From positions 1 to 39,531 of the IMG/VR virus record IMGVR_UViG_3300029258_002322: a stretch of 39,531 bases of DNA; one strand, given 5' to 3'. The stretch is from a virus. The notes beneath the pieces were generated by a model. That model had not been told where the DNA came from and did no database searches. It worked only from the letters and a program-made list of their open reading frames with translations. Position numbers and translations under genes: made by a program. This document shows positions 22,250 to 29,687 of the stretch, one piece after another (positions within the stretch are counted from its first letter, which is position 1; each line of letters begins with the position of its first letter).

Positions 22250-25027
22250 ATGCGACTCTGGATTGCTCTGCTGGCGGTGCTGCTGTTGGCGGCGCCGGCC
22301 TGGTCGGCTCCGACGCGCGGGGGCGGGCCGCTTCAATACTCCGCGCGTGAGCACACGGTCGACTTCGACGACTCGACGGTCGACTCGCCGTCGATCCCGG
22401 TCGGCGGGACGTGCTCCGCGACCTTCATCCTGGGCAGCGGGGGCGGGACGGTCAGCCTCTACCAGGTCCCGTCGACGACGACGGCCGCGTCCAGCGGCAC
22501 GCTCGTCACGACGTTCTCGGCGACGACGACGGTGCCGCACCGCTTCACGCCGGGGAACGGCTGGGTCAAGGCCGTGGCGGCCTCGGACTCCGATGGCAGC
22601 AAGCTCACGGTGACGTGCTCCTACGTGGACCTGGCCGCGGACGACCTGGTCGACGAGAACGGGGACGGGATCTTCGAGCTCGTGAAGCTGCCCAGGGACT
22701 ACGATGGGGACGGCACGGCCTGGCGGACCTGCGACTGCTCGAGCATCGACAACCCGACCGAGGGGTACAACGCGGACTGGCTCTGCGGGGAGTTCGCGAC
22801 GAGCGAGACGGACTTCTCGCAGGCCGACTGGTCGGCCGGTGACGCCACCGACAACCCGGAGGGCTGCTGGCATCACGGCCAGCGGATCTGGGACGACATC
22901 GGCGACGACACTGTGGCCATCGAGTACGGCTTCGGCCCTGGGACGCGCGTCGAGTTCGAGCCCGGCAGCTACCACATGCAGGGCACGCTCGTCACGGACT
23001 CGACGCTCTGCTGGAACAGCACCACCGAGGCCTTCGACACGACCTGCCCGACCGACCAGGGCGGGCCGTTCTACGAGCCGACCTTCCGGCACTCCAACAT
23101 GCACATCGTCGGGGCGGGGGTCGACGCGGACGGGATCGGCAACGGCGACCTGCGGACGGAGGGCACGCACTTCTTCTCGACGAACGGGCTCCAGGACACC
23201 TGGAGCGCGACGCCTGGCCGCGGGAGCACGATCTCGAACGGCCAGATGCGCCTCGGCGACAAGCGCCCGCTGGGGTCGGCCAACCGGATCAACGTGCTCC
23301 TGGGCAGCCGCAAGGGGCGCTGCGACGACGGCGACGCGGCTGCCTCGGCCGATGGGACGTGCGACCAGATTGGCGGGTCGACCCTGTCGATCAACATCGA
23401 CAACCCGGACGAGCTCTGCCTGGACGAGGCGAGCAACAACTACGTGTCGACCGTGATGGAGCCGGGCCAGCAATGGTCGCTTTCGCAGCAGAATATGGGC
23501 TCGGGGATCGGCCGCGTCGTCGTGACGGTGGAGTCGATCGGCGGCGTCTGCGGGACGGGCGGCCTCCTGGTCACGTTCGGCCCGACGCCCTACGTCCAGG
23601 ACCAGTACGCGCCGCATCACGGCATCTCGTTCCCCTTCGAGGTCTGGGGCTCCCAGGACGCCACGGGAACCAACGAGCCCACCGGCTACCTGAACGGGCC
23701 GGTCGAGGCCGACCGCTGGCCGGAGGGCATCCAGCTCGAGGGCGTCTGGTTCAGCCACTACGGCTTCCCCGGCGCGGCCGGCTGCGAGCTCGGCACCGAG
23801 GCCGAGTGCGACCAGGGCTCGCTGATGACGATCGGCGTCGGGTTCAACACCGACGTCCACCATATCGGCATCCTCAACTCCGGGACCGCGTTCGGCTCGG
23901 GCGGCGCGATCAACACGGAGCCCTACTCCTTCCGCGCCCGCGTTCGGGACAGCCTCTTCCGGTATAACCGCGGCGCGAGCCTGATCGACATTTCCAACTA
24001 CATGCTCTTCGAGCGGAACGTGGTCCTCGATAACGTGGCGCGCGAGGACAACGGCGGGAGCGCGTCGCAGACCTTCATCATTCGGAACCAGGGCTTCTTC
24101 TACGAGATCCGCGGCAACCACTTCGATCGGAACCAGACGCCGACCGATTGGGCGAGTTCGGTCGTCGAGATGATCGGCGACGGAGGGGTCTTCGAGGACA
24201 ACTACTGCGGCCAGAGCTCGTCGACCTGCCTCTCGGTCGCGCAGGGCACGACCAACGTCAACATTCGCAACAACGTCTTCGACGTCGGCGAGTTCATCGA
24301 CGACGGGACGGAGCGAACCGCCGGGTTCGCGATCTACATCGGCCGCGAGCAGACCCGGACGACGGACGGGATCAACATCGAAAACAACAACTTCCTGCGG
24401 CCGGCTAAGTTCACCGCCGCCGGCGAGGCGGCGCCCTCCCACGGCGGGCATATCGCCATCGGCAACGGAAACGAGATTTACCTGGGTGGCATCGGCGAGC
24501 TCGGGATCAACGTCCGCAACAACTTCTTCCAGAACGCCTCCGACGAGTCCTACGTGCTGCTGGTTCGCGGCCTCAACGATCCCGAAAACTCGCGCATCCT
24601 CTTCGACGGCAACCGCCTCACGCAGGGCCATATCGCGGCGTCGCTCGCCTGGCCGGCGGCCACGGGGCAATTCGACCTGGACACCGCCGGCGGCGGCGGG
24701 ACCGTGGACGACGGAATCGGGCTCATTACCTGCGGCACCAACTGGATCGGGACCGCGGCCTACACCTCGTTCGCCTGGAGCGCCTCGCGCGACTGGCCGA
24801 CCGAGTGTCTGGCGCAGCCCACGGAGTCGCCTTTCGGCTGGGGGTTCGGCCTGTCGACGGACGCGCCTGACTGCGCGGCCGGGACGACGAAGCCGGGCAC
24901 GATTTACACGGTCATCAACGACGGATCGGCGGGCGCCTGCACGTCGACGGGCGGCGTCCTGAACGGCTCGGGCTCGGCGACGACGACGTGCGTCTGTCAG
25001 GGCGCCGGGACCTGGGCTGAGTTGTAG
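22250..25027 (+). CDS. Tailspike-like beta-helix protein with an N-terminal signal peptide
   Basis: This 925-residue protein starts behind AGGAGG (22237-22242). Residues 1-20 form a classic Sec signal: a basic start, a Leu/Ala core and 'AWSA' cleavage region. After a Cys-containing beta-rich part come repeated Asn-ladder rungs ('NVNIRNNVFDVG', 'INIENNNFLRPA', 'INVRNNFFQNAS') typical of a right-handed parallel beta-helix, as in pectate-lyase-like tailspikes. At least a dozen Cys residues are spread along the chain, suiting disulfides in the periplasm or outside. The C-terminus is a small Gly/Cys-rich cap. A spike assembled in the cytoplasm should not carry a signal peptide, so it may instead be an exported depolymerase or surface protein. 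Confidence 0.75.
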   Translation: MRLWIALLAVLLLAAPAWSAPTRGGGPLQYSAREHTVDFDDSTVDSPSIPVGGTCSATFILGSGGGTVSLYQVPSTTTAASSGTLVTTFSATTTVPHRFTPGNGWVKAVAASDSDGSKLTVTCSYVDLAADDLVDENGDGIFELVKLPRDYDGDGTAWRTCDCSSIDNPTEGYNADWLCGEFATSETDFSQADWSAGDATDNPEGCWHHGQRIWDDIGDDTVAIEYGFGPGTRVEFEPGSYHMQGTLVTDSTLCWNSTTEAFDTTCPTDQGGPFYEPTFRHSNMHIVGAGVDADGIGNGDLRTEGTHFFSTNGLQDTWSATPGRGSTISNGQMRLGDKRPLGSANRINVLLGSRKGRCDDGDAAASADGTCDQIGGSTLSINIDNPDELCLDEASNNYVSTVMEPGQQWSLSQQNMGSGIGRVVVTVESIGGVCGTGGLLVTFGPTPYVQDQYAPHHGISFPFEVWGSQDATGTNEPTGYLNGPVEADRWPEGIQLEGVWFSHYGFPGAAGCELGTEAECDQGSLMTIGVGFNTDVHHIGILNSGTAFGSGGAINTEPYSFRARVRDSLFRYNRGASLIDISNYMLFERNVVLDNVAREDNGGSASQTFIIRNQGFFYEIRGNHFDRNQTPTDWASSVVEMIGDGGVFEDNYCGQSSSTCLSVAQGTTNVNIRNNVFDVGEFIDDGTERTAGFAIYIGREQTRTTDGINIENNNFLRPAKFTAAGEAAPSHGGHIAIGNGNEIYLGGIGELGINVRNNFFQNASDESYVLLVRGLNDPENSRILFDGNRLTQGHIAASLAWPAATGQFDLDTAGGGGTVDDGIGLITCGTNWIGTAAYTSFAWSASRDWPTECLAQPTESPFGWGFGLSTDAPDCAAGTTKPGTIYTVINDGSAGACTSTGGVLNGSGSATTTCVCQGAGTWAEL

Positions 25028-25038
25028 CGGAGGGTGAG

Positions 25039-25377
25039 ATGCTGGACTGGAGCGCGGTTCTCGAGGTCGTCCTATTCGTGGCGGCCGTCGTCTCGATCTT
25101 CGTCCAGGTCCGCGTCCAGGGGCGCACGAACGCGGAGGCCATCGCCGCGCTCAAGGCCACGATGGAGCGCCAGCACACGGAGCTCAAGCAGGAGAGCGAG
25201 CGCTCGACGGCAGAGCTCCACGCGCGGATCGACACGCTCTTCTCAAAGTGGACGGCGGTGAGCGTCGACGAGGCTTCGACGAAGGCCGCCGTCGACGGCC
25301 TGGTCCCGAGGGTCGAGCGCGTGGAGAAGCACGTCGATACGATCTTCGAGCAGGCCGCAGCGAACGGCCGGGGGTGA
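25039..25377 (+). CDS. Small membrane protein with coiled coil (lysis region)
   Basis: This 112-residue protein starts behind GGAGGG (25029-25034). It has one transmembrane segment (about residues 6-24) preceded by acidic residues and followed by Arg residues, which by the positive-inside rule predicts an Nout-Cin topology. The rest is a long heptad-like coiled coil. It opens the cluster of small membrane genes that follows the spike. It could be a holin accessory or antiholin, since the predicted topology argues against an Rz-type spanin. I do not recognise its family. Confidence 0.7.
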   Translation: MLDWSAVLEVVLFVAAVVSIFVQVRVQGRTNAEAIAALKATMERQHTELKQESERSTAELHARIDTLFSKWTAVSVDEASTKAAVDGLVPRVERVEKHVDTIFEQAAANGRG

Positions 25378-25422
25378 CTCGACGGCTGGCACGGTGGCGA
25401 TTCTTCGCGAGGAGGGGCAAGT

Positions 25423-25725
25423 ATGACCGGACCCGGCGGACCCGAGAGAACGGGGATGGATATCCATATTTCATCGGCCCTCTTCCAGGCCTTCCTGATG
25501 AAGGCTGGCCCGTTACTCCTGGCGGGGGCATTGGGCCTGATGTCGGGTGGCGGCGCGTCGACCTGGTGGGACGTGTCGGGCGCGCGGGCCTACAAGGAGG
25601 CGAAGGCCGAGGAGCTCGCGGCCGTCACGGATCTCGAGCGCGAGGTCGCGGAGTGCCGGGCCCAGAAGGCGCAGGTCCTCGACCTGCTGGACGGCGCGAC
25701 GCTGCGCGCGGACATCGTTCCGTGA
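25423..25725 (+). CDS. Candidate inner-membrane spanin (Rz-like)
   Basis: This 100-residue protein has a GAGGGG site (25411-25416) before its ATG; an internal ATG at 25456 is an alternative start. A transmembrane segment (about residues 27-47) is followed by a charged helical domain ('ARAYKEAKAEELAAVTDLEREVAECRA') that would lie in the periplasm. This is the plan of an i-spanin. A lipoprotein gene lies 650 bases downstream and could be the o-spanin partner. The periplasmic part is short for an Rz protein, so the call is tentative. Its stop overlaps the GTG of the next gene. Confidence 0.6.
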   Translation: MTGPGGPERTGMDIHISSALFQAFLMKAGPLLLAGALGLMSGGGASTWWDVSGARAYKEAKAEELAAVTDLEREVAECRAQKAQVLDLLDGATLRADIVP

Positions 25726-26141
25726 GCACGCTGCGCCTGGTCCTCACCCGCGAGCCGCCCGACCAGGAGCGGACCTTCGGCGTCCTCGAGCGCGGCCGGG
25801 ACCGCATCTGCTGGACGATGGAGCCCGGCCTGGTCGACCGGGACTTCCCGCGCGTACCGGCCGGCTTCTACCACCTGGTCCCGCACTCGAGCGCGAAGTA
25901 CGGGGACGTCGTCGCCCTGGTCGGCGACCAGGTCGCGCACTACCTCGAGGAGGGGATCGACCGCTATGCGATCCTGATCCACGCGGGCAACCGCGACGAC
26001 CACACCAAGGGGTGTATCCTCGTGGGACTGAATCGCGGCGAGCTCAACGGCGAGCCCGCTGTGCTCTCGAGCAAGACGGCCCTGGCCAAGGTGCTCGAGC
26101 TCATTCGGGAGGCCGACGAGGCCTACCTCACAATCCGATAG
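25722..26141 (+). CDS. DUF5675-family protein, candidate cell-wall enzyme
   Basis: A GTG overlapping the previous stop gives 139 residues; the longer upstream extension of the frame is antisense-like Arg/Gly sequence inside other genes and is rejected. The pattern 'CWTMEPG', 'RVPAGFYHLVPH' and 'ILIHAGNRDDHTKGCILVG' is that of DUF5675. The arrangement of H87 and C98 within 'IHAGN...TKGCI' recalls the His/Cys active site of YkuD-type L,D-transpeptidases ('IHG...S.GCIR'). As no lysozyme, amidase or other endolysin is visible and a holin-like gene follows, this is my candidate for the endolysin. That role is inference. Confidence 0.72.
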   Translation: MSTLRLVLTREPPDQERTFGVLERGRDRICWTMEPGLVDRDFPRVPAGFYHLVPHSSAKYGDVVALVGDQVAHYLEEGIDRYAILIHAGNRDDHTKGCILVGLNRGELNGEPAVLSSKTALAKVLELIREADEAYLTIR

Positions 26142-26150
26142 GGGGACTGC

Positions 26151-26378
26151 ATGGGAGCGATCAACCGGGCCGCAGCGGGCAAGGGCCGCGTGGCCGTCGA
26201 GAACATGGGGGGCGGCGCCGCTGGCGCGATGCTGCTCGTGTCGTTCATCCCGGAAGGCTGGATGAACGCCTACCAGATGGCCCTGGCCGGCGTGGTCGCG
26301 ACGTCCGTCGTCGCCACGGTCGCGAGTGTGCTGCGGGACAAGGGCATCCCCGGCTTCTCGAACGGGTCCGACTCGTGA
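26151..26378 (+). CDS. Holin-like small membrane protein
   Basis: This 75-residue protein starts behind GGGGGA (26141-26146). It has a basic N-terminus, a first hydrophobic segment ('GGGAAGAMLLVSFIP'), a short turn, a second hydrophobic segment ('AYQMALAGVVATSVVATVAS') and a charged C-terminus. Two-TM holins of this size control the timing of lysis by opening the inner membrane. The position next to the DUF5675 gene and before a lipoprotein gene fits a lysis cassette. The final bases overlap the next GTG start. No family signature is visible, so the call rests on topology and context. Confidence 0.65.
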   Translation: MGAINRAAAGKGRVAVENMGGGAAGAMLLVSFIPEGWMNAYQMALAGVVATSVVATVASVLRDKGIPGFSNGSDS

Positions 26379-26704
26379 GGGCGGCGATCCTGGTCCTGGT
26401 CCTGGCGCTTGCGGGGTGCCAGTCGACGATGGGGACGATCGAGCCGCAGGAGTTCACGAGCGTCGCCGGCGAGACGATCATCGCCTGCAAGGTCGAGGGC
26501 TGGACGATCGCGGTCGGTGACGGCGGCGTCTGCCGGGTCGACGACTCCGGGATGCTGTCGACGACCGAGGGCGGCCGCGTGTCGGAGACGTTCCGCGACC
26601 TGACGATCGGCGTCGTCGAGACGGCCGGCCGAATCTTCGCGGGGATCTTCGGCGGCATCGGCGGGTTCTTCTCCGGCGCGGCCGGAGCGGTGCCGACCGA
26701 ATAG
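26375..26704 (+). CDS. Small lipoprotein, candidate outer-membrane spanin
   Basis: A GTG overlapping the holin stop gives 109 residues. The N-terminus is a lipoprotein signal with lipobox LAGC, acylated Cys at residue 15. The mature part has a small beta-rich region with two further Cys (38, 53) and a C-terminal Gly/Phe-rich hydrophobic stretch (about 86-105, 'RIFAGIFGGIGGFFSGAAG'). A lipoprotein inside a lysis cluster suggests an o-spanin (Rz1 role). With its hydrophobic C-terminus it could even be a unimolecular spanin like T1 gp11. The C-terminal segment is glycine-rich, so a true TM span is uncertain. Confidence 0.65.
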   Translation: MRAAILVLVLALAGCQSTMGTIEPQEFTSVAGETIIACKVEGWTIAVGDGGVCRVDDSGMLSTTEGGRVSETFRDLTIGVVETAGRIFAGIFGGIGGFFSGAAGAVPTE

Positions 26705-27123
26705 TGCCGGGCATCGACGACCTCCTCGAGGCCTGCCGCGACGGGCTCCAGGCGGCGGCGCCGGCGCGGCCGATCCTCGGCGAGTACGACCTGGTCATCG
26801 AGCTCCCGTCCGACGTGCAGGCGGGGGATCGCCTCGAGCTCCGCGTCGAGCCGGGGATCTACGACCGCGTCGGTGGCGGCCTGTGCGGCGCGCTCAGCGG
26901 TCGGATGGTCCGCGACGGGGAGTCGTCGGATTGGGCCGAGCTCCTGTCGCCTGGCCCCTGCTACCCGCTGCCGGAGCCCGGCCTGGGGATCGCCCTTCTG
27001 GTGGGGGCGATCGCCCTGGTCTGGGCCGGTCAGAAGGCGTCGCGCTCCAAGGCGTCGGCCATCGCGGCCAGGCGGCAGGTGCAGGGGCGATCCTCTTCGA
27101 GGGTGTCCCCGTACCGGGAGTAG
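26704..27123 (+). CDS. Tail-anchored small protein with PEP-CTERM-like end
   Basis: This 139-residue protein starts at a GTG overlapping the previous stop. A helical N-terminus is followed by a beta-rich section ('EYDLVIELPSDVQAGDRLELRVEPG') and a single C-terminal transmembrane segment (about 94-109) preceded by 'LPEPG' and followed by Lys/Arg-rich sequence. That tripartite end resembles a PEP-CTERM sorting signal, but no N-terminal export signal is visible, so simple tail anchoring is as likely. The last 94 bases overlap the 3' end of the converging minus-strand gene. I do not recognise the family. It may belong to the lysis cluster. Confidence 0.55.
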   Translation: MPGIDDLLEACRDGLQAAAPARPILGEYDLVIELPSDVQAGDRLELRVEPGIYDRVGGGLCGALSGRMVRDGESSDWAELLSPGPCYPLPEPGLGIALLVGAIALVWAGQKASRSKASAIAARRQVQGRSSSRVSPYRE

Positions 27124-27440
27124 ACCTTCCGCACGGGGCCGTGCGTGACCTTCCGGCAATGGGCCTCGTGGCCCTCGAGGAGCAGGTGCGCCCGCTCCGC
27201 GAGGGCCTGCTGGATGCGCTCGTCCCCGAAGTCAGGCTCGATCCCCTCGTCGAAGAAGATCAACTGGCCCGGCTCAAGGCGCTCCTCGAGCATCCGGCGG
27301 ACGTTGGCCTGGTACTGCTGGACGAAGAGCTCCGCGGCCGTCCGGCGCTGGATGCGCTCGAGTTCGCCCTGGTGCGCCAGCCAGGCATGGAGCCACCAGA
27401 GGAGCAGGCCGGCGCCGGCCAGGGCGCCGAGCTCGATCAC
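27030..27440 (-). CDS. Small membrane-anchored protein, last gene of the leftward operon
   Basis: This 136-residue protein has an N-terminal transmembrane segment ('LGALAGAGLLLWWLHAWLA'), then a charged helix, then a soluble domain with 'PGQLIFFDEGIEPDFGDERI' and a C-terminal Cys/His cluster ('HEAHC', 'CTC'). Its ATG overlaps the stop of the preceding gene in ATGA style, which supports it as a real operon member. Its 3' end overlaps the plus-strand gene ending at 27123 by 94 bases. Function is unknown. An inner-membrane protein in the same operon as a recombinase could concern host takeover or exclusion, but nothing in the sequence shows that. Confidence 0.65.
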   Translation of the reverse strand: MIELGALAGAGLLLWWLHAWLAHQGELERIQRRTAAELFVQQYQANVRRMLEERLEPGQLIFFDEGIEPDFGDERIQQALAERAHLLLEGHEAHCRKVTHGPVRKVYSRYGDTLEEDRPCTCRLAAMADALERDAF

Positions 27441-27697
27441 GACCCGACCCCCGGCTGGGTCTTCTGCGTGCGGGCCTCGACCAGGAGCTCGAGCTCGTCG
27501 ATGCGCTGGGTCTGGAGGTTGGCCCGCTCCTCGAGCTGCTCGATCCGGCGCTGCTGCGCCTGGACGTGCGCGCCGAGCTCCTTCACGAGGACGTGGTAGT
27601 CGGCGACGGCCTTCTGGATCTTGGCGAGCTGCATGATCGCACGCTTGCCCATCGTGACGGCCTGCTCTCCAGGGCCGGGTCCGGTTGCGGCATCCAT
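27437..27697 (-). CDS. Small coiled-coil protein
   Basis: The chosen ATG at 27697 overlaps the preceding stop (ATGA), giving 86 residues; the longer upstream frame overlaps the neighbouring gene. After a short Gly/Pro leader the protein is one long heptad-rich helix ('LAKIQKAVADYHVLVKELGAHV', then Gln/Glu/Arg-rich to the end), with no membrane segment. It probably oligomerises. It lies between two membrane-protein genes and may serve as their cytoplasmic partner. Function is unknown. Confidence 0.65.
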   Translation of the reverse strand: MDAATGPGPGEQAVTMGKRAIMQLAKIQKAVADYHVLVKELGAHVQAQQRRIEQLEERANLQTQRIDELELLVEARTQKTQPGVGS

Positions 27698-28074
27698 CAG
27701 AGCACCCCCATCCAGACGTCCTGGGCGACCGAGCCGAGCGCGATCCCGAGGAAGGAGAAGGCCAGGTCGAGGCGCAGGTCCTCGACCCGGTCCATCGGAG
27801 TGACGTCGACGTACTCCGCGGTCGGGTGCGCGTGCGCGCCCAGCGTCGTCCAGCTTCCGCCCGGCTCCGAGGAGCGCCAGGTGCGGAAAAGCCGCAGAGG
27901 ATTCCCTGGCGGCCACTGTCCGATGGTCACGGGGCCGACCTTCCAGCGGAGCGAGGTGAGCTCGTAGACGGCGAGGGCGCCGAGGCCGAGCGCGGGGTGC
28001 GCGGCGGCGAAGAGGCCGAACACGACGACGTGCGCGACCTGGTCGCCGGCCTGGCGCAGGGTGGGGGTCATCAT
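27697..28074 (-). CDS. Small membrane protein of the leftward operon
   Basis: Starting at the first of two adjacent ATGs (28074) gives 125 residues; the start overlaps the stop of the upstream gene. A hydrophobic N-terminal stretch ('VAHVVVFGLFAAAHPALGLGALAVYELT') can span the membrane once or as a hairpin. A middle domain contains 'WPPGNPLRLFRTWRSSEPGGSWTT', and a second hydrophobic segment lies near the C-terminus ('LAFSFLGIALGSVA'). I do not recognise it. Small multi-span proteins in early phage operons are sometimes superinfection-exclusion factors, which is only a possibility here. Confidence 0.65.
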   Translation of the reverse strand: MMTPTLRQAGDQVAHVVVFGLFAAAHPALGLGALAVYELTSLRWKVGPVTIGQWPPGNPLRLFRTWRSSEPGGSWTTLGAHAHPTAEYVDVTPMDRVEDLRLDLAFSFLGIALGSVAQDVWMGVL

Positions 28075-28871
28075 CTGTAGTTTCTCCGTTCGAGCTCCTG
28101 CTGGACCTTCCACGCCCAGTAGTCGCGATGGTCGGGGGATTGGGACCAGTCGATCGTCGTCTGGCCGTGTCGCCCGTTGCGCGGCGGCCTGGGGGCCGCC
28201 AGGGGTTCCGCGGCCGGCAGGTTCCGCCAGCGCTTGAGCGCCCGGCAGGGCGGCTGCCAGCCGCTTCGTATCGTCGCCTCGTACTCGCCCGCGCCCCGGC
28301 AGTTGTCGGCGAAGCGGCGCGTGCGGCCAGGGCCGACCAGGATCGTCGGCTTCCAGGGGCGCTTGCGCGGCGTCCGGCCGGCCTGGTCGATCGGCGCGTA
28401 GTACGCGCACCGCTTCTCGCTGGCCGGGAGGAAGGGCGAGGTCGGCGGGTCCGAGGCCGGAGCCGGGACGAAGGCGACGCCCTCGTCCTCGAGCTCCGTC
28501 TCGTCTTCGACGAAGGGCAGGTCCCACTCGTCTTCGCCCGCGGCCTCGCGCCGGAGGCGCTCCGTCTCGCGCGCGTGCCACTCGTCGGGCGGGTACACGT
28601 AGGACGGCGGGTTGAGGAAGAGCCGCTCCGCTTCGGCCTGGGCCTCCTCGCGGGTCGCGAACGCGCGGGCCGTCGCCTCCTTCCGCGTGAAGATCGACCC
28701 GGTCCAGGGCTTCTCCTGGTCGTCTTCCCAGCCGGCCGGCGTGATGGAGTGGCCCGTCTCCAGGCCCTTGTAGAACAGGGTCCAGAGCGCGTACCGGCCG
28801 CCCAGGTGCTTCTTGCGCCACTCCAGGTCCGGGGTCGGTGCGGGGGCGAAGAGGTCGATCTGGTCAGTCAT
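28071..28871 (-). CDS. Hypothetical protein, 266 residues
   Basis: It lies between the annealing-protein gene (8-base overlap) and the small membrane-protein gene (4-base overlap). The N-terminal third includes 'LGGRYALWTLFYKGLETGHSITPAGWEDD' and a helix 'ATREEAQAEAERLFL'. The centre is an acidic Glu/Asp/Pro linker (about residues 110-145). The C-terminal third is basic and aromatic ('RKRPWKPTILVGPGRTRRFADNC', 'WQPPCRALKRWRNLP') and ends in a short helix. The basic C-terminus could bind nucleic acid. I do not recognise a family and see no nuclease motif. Confidence 0.65.
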   Translation of the reverse strand: MTDQIDLFAPAPTPDLEWRKKHLGGRYALWTLFYKGLETGHSITPAGWEDDQEKPWTGSIFTRKEATARAFATREEAQAEAERLFLNPPSYVYPPDEWHARETERLRREAAGEDEWDLPFVEDETELEDEGVAFVPAPASDPPTSPFLPASEKRCAYYAPIDQAGRTPRKRPWKPTILVGPGRTRRFADNCRGAGEYEATIRSGWQPPCRALKRWRNLPAAEPLAAPRPPRNGRHGQTTIDWSQSPDHRDYWAWKVQQELERRNYR

Positions 28872-29664
28872 GGGGCACCTCGTCGCCGAAGGCCGCTTCG
28901 ATCTCCTCGTCGGTCATGTGGCCCTCGCCCGTGTGCGTCGGCACGTCGTCGGGGAAGATCGGCTCCTGGCTCTCCTCCTCCGGCGCGGGGGCTGCGGGGG
29001 CCTCCGGCTGCCAGGCGTCGACGAAGTCACAGAAGCCCTCGTAGATCCCCTTCGGCATGTGCTTGACGCTGGAGTCCTGGGGGTATCCGACCGCGCTCTT
29101 CGCCTGGGCGGCCACCGTCTCCATGAGCTCGCTGTCGCCCTGGGCGGCCTTGCGGACCTTGGCCATCAGGCGACCGAGCTGCTTCTCCGTGATGGGCGAG
29201 GCCGGATCGCGGGGCTGGCGCTGCTGCTGGCCACGCGGCCCGCTGGGCGCTCCCTGCGGCGCTCCAGCGCCCCGTCCGTCGTCGTCCGACTCGTCGTCGA
29301 CTACCGCGAAGGGGTACGTGTAGCGACGCACGTAGCTGATCGTGGAGCCGATCTGCTGGAGCGCGTTGCCGGAGCCCTGGATGGGCAGGACGAGCTCGCT
29401 CTCGACCTGGCCGCCGGACTCGTGGAGGAGGATCGTCCGGCAGCCGGCGTGGACCTGGTTGTCGACGATGCGCTGGATGGGCGGCTGGACGACGCCCAGG
29501 CCGTGCTTCGCCATCACGGGCTGAATGGCCCGCACCATCGACGCGAGCGTCGCGTACTTGTAGGAGCGGTTGCCGAGGTCGCCGGTGGCGTCCCGCTCTA
29601 CGACGGGGACCTCCGCGGCGCAGGCCGCGATGGCCTTCTGGATCGAGTCGTGCTTCGTGGTCAT
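28864..29664 (-). CDS. ERF-family single-strand annealing recombinase
   Basis: This 266-residue protein has the ERF signature: 'YKYATLASMVRAIQPVMAKHGLGVVQ' near residues 35-60, then 'PIQGSGNALQQIGSTISYVRRY' (about 94-115) and the acidic 'VVDDESDDDG' (121-130). ERF proteins form rings that bind single-stranded DNA and anneal complementary strands, allowing phage recombination and circularisation or concatemer formation without RecA. The C-terminal half is a disordered Gln/Pro/Gly linker, a helical part and an acidic tail ending 'TDEEIEAAFGDEVPHD', reminiscent of SSB-type interaction tails. AGGAGA 7-12 bases upstream supports the ATG. No partner exonuclease or SSB gene is visible. Confidence 0.88.
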   Translation of the reverse strand: MTTKHDSIQKAIAACAAEVPVVERDATGDLGNRSYKYATLASMVRAIQPVMAKHGLGVVQPPIQRIVDNQVHAGCRTILLHESGGQVESELVLPIQGSGNALQQIGSTISYVRRYTYPFAVVDDESDDDGRGAGAPQGAPSGPRGQQQRQPRDPASPITEKQLGRLMAKVRKAAQGDSELMETVAAQAKSAVGYPQDSSVKHMPKGIYEGFCDFVDAWQPEAPAAPAPEEESQEPIFPDDVPTHTGEGHMTDEEIEAAFGDEVPHD

Positions 29665-29687
29665 GGGTTCTTCTCCTGTCGAGGGAA

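Noticed and set aside
20444-24670. Minus-strand open frame of 1,408 codons opposite fibre and spike genes
   Set aside because: Same cause as above. The translation is low-complexity Val/Arg/Asp/Glu sequence, and the plus-strand proteins show a fibre attachment domain and beta-helix rungs.
27131-27144. GCACGG/CCGTGC inverted repeat as bidirectional terminator for the converging operons
   Set aside because: It lies inside the minus-strand coding region, leaves a loop of two to four bases and has no T-run on either side.
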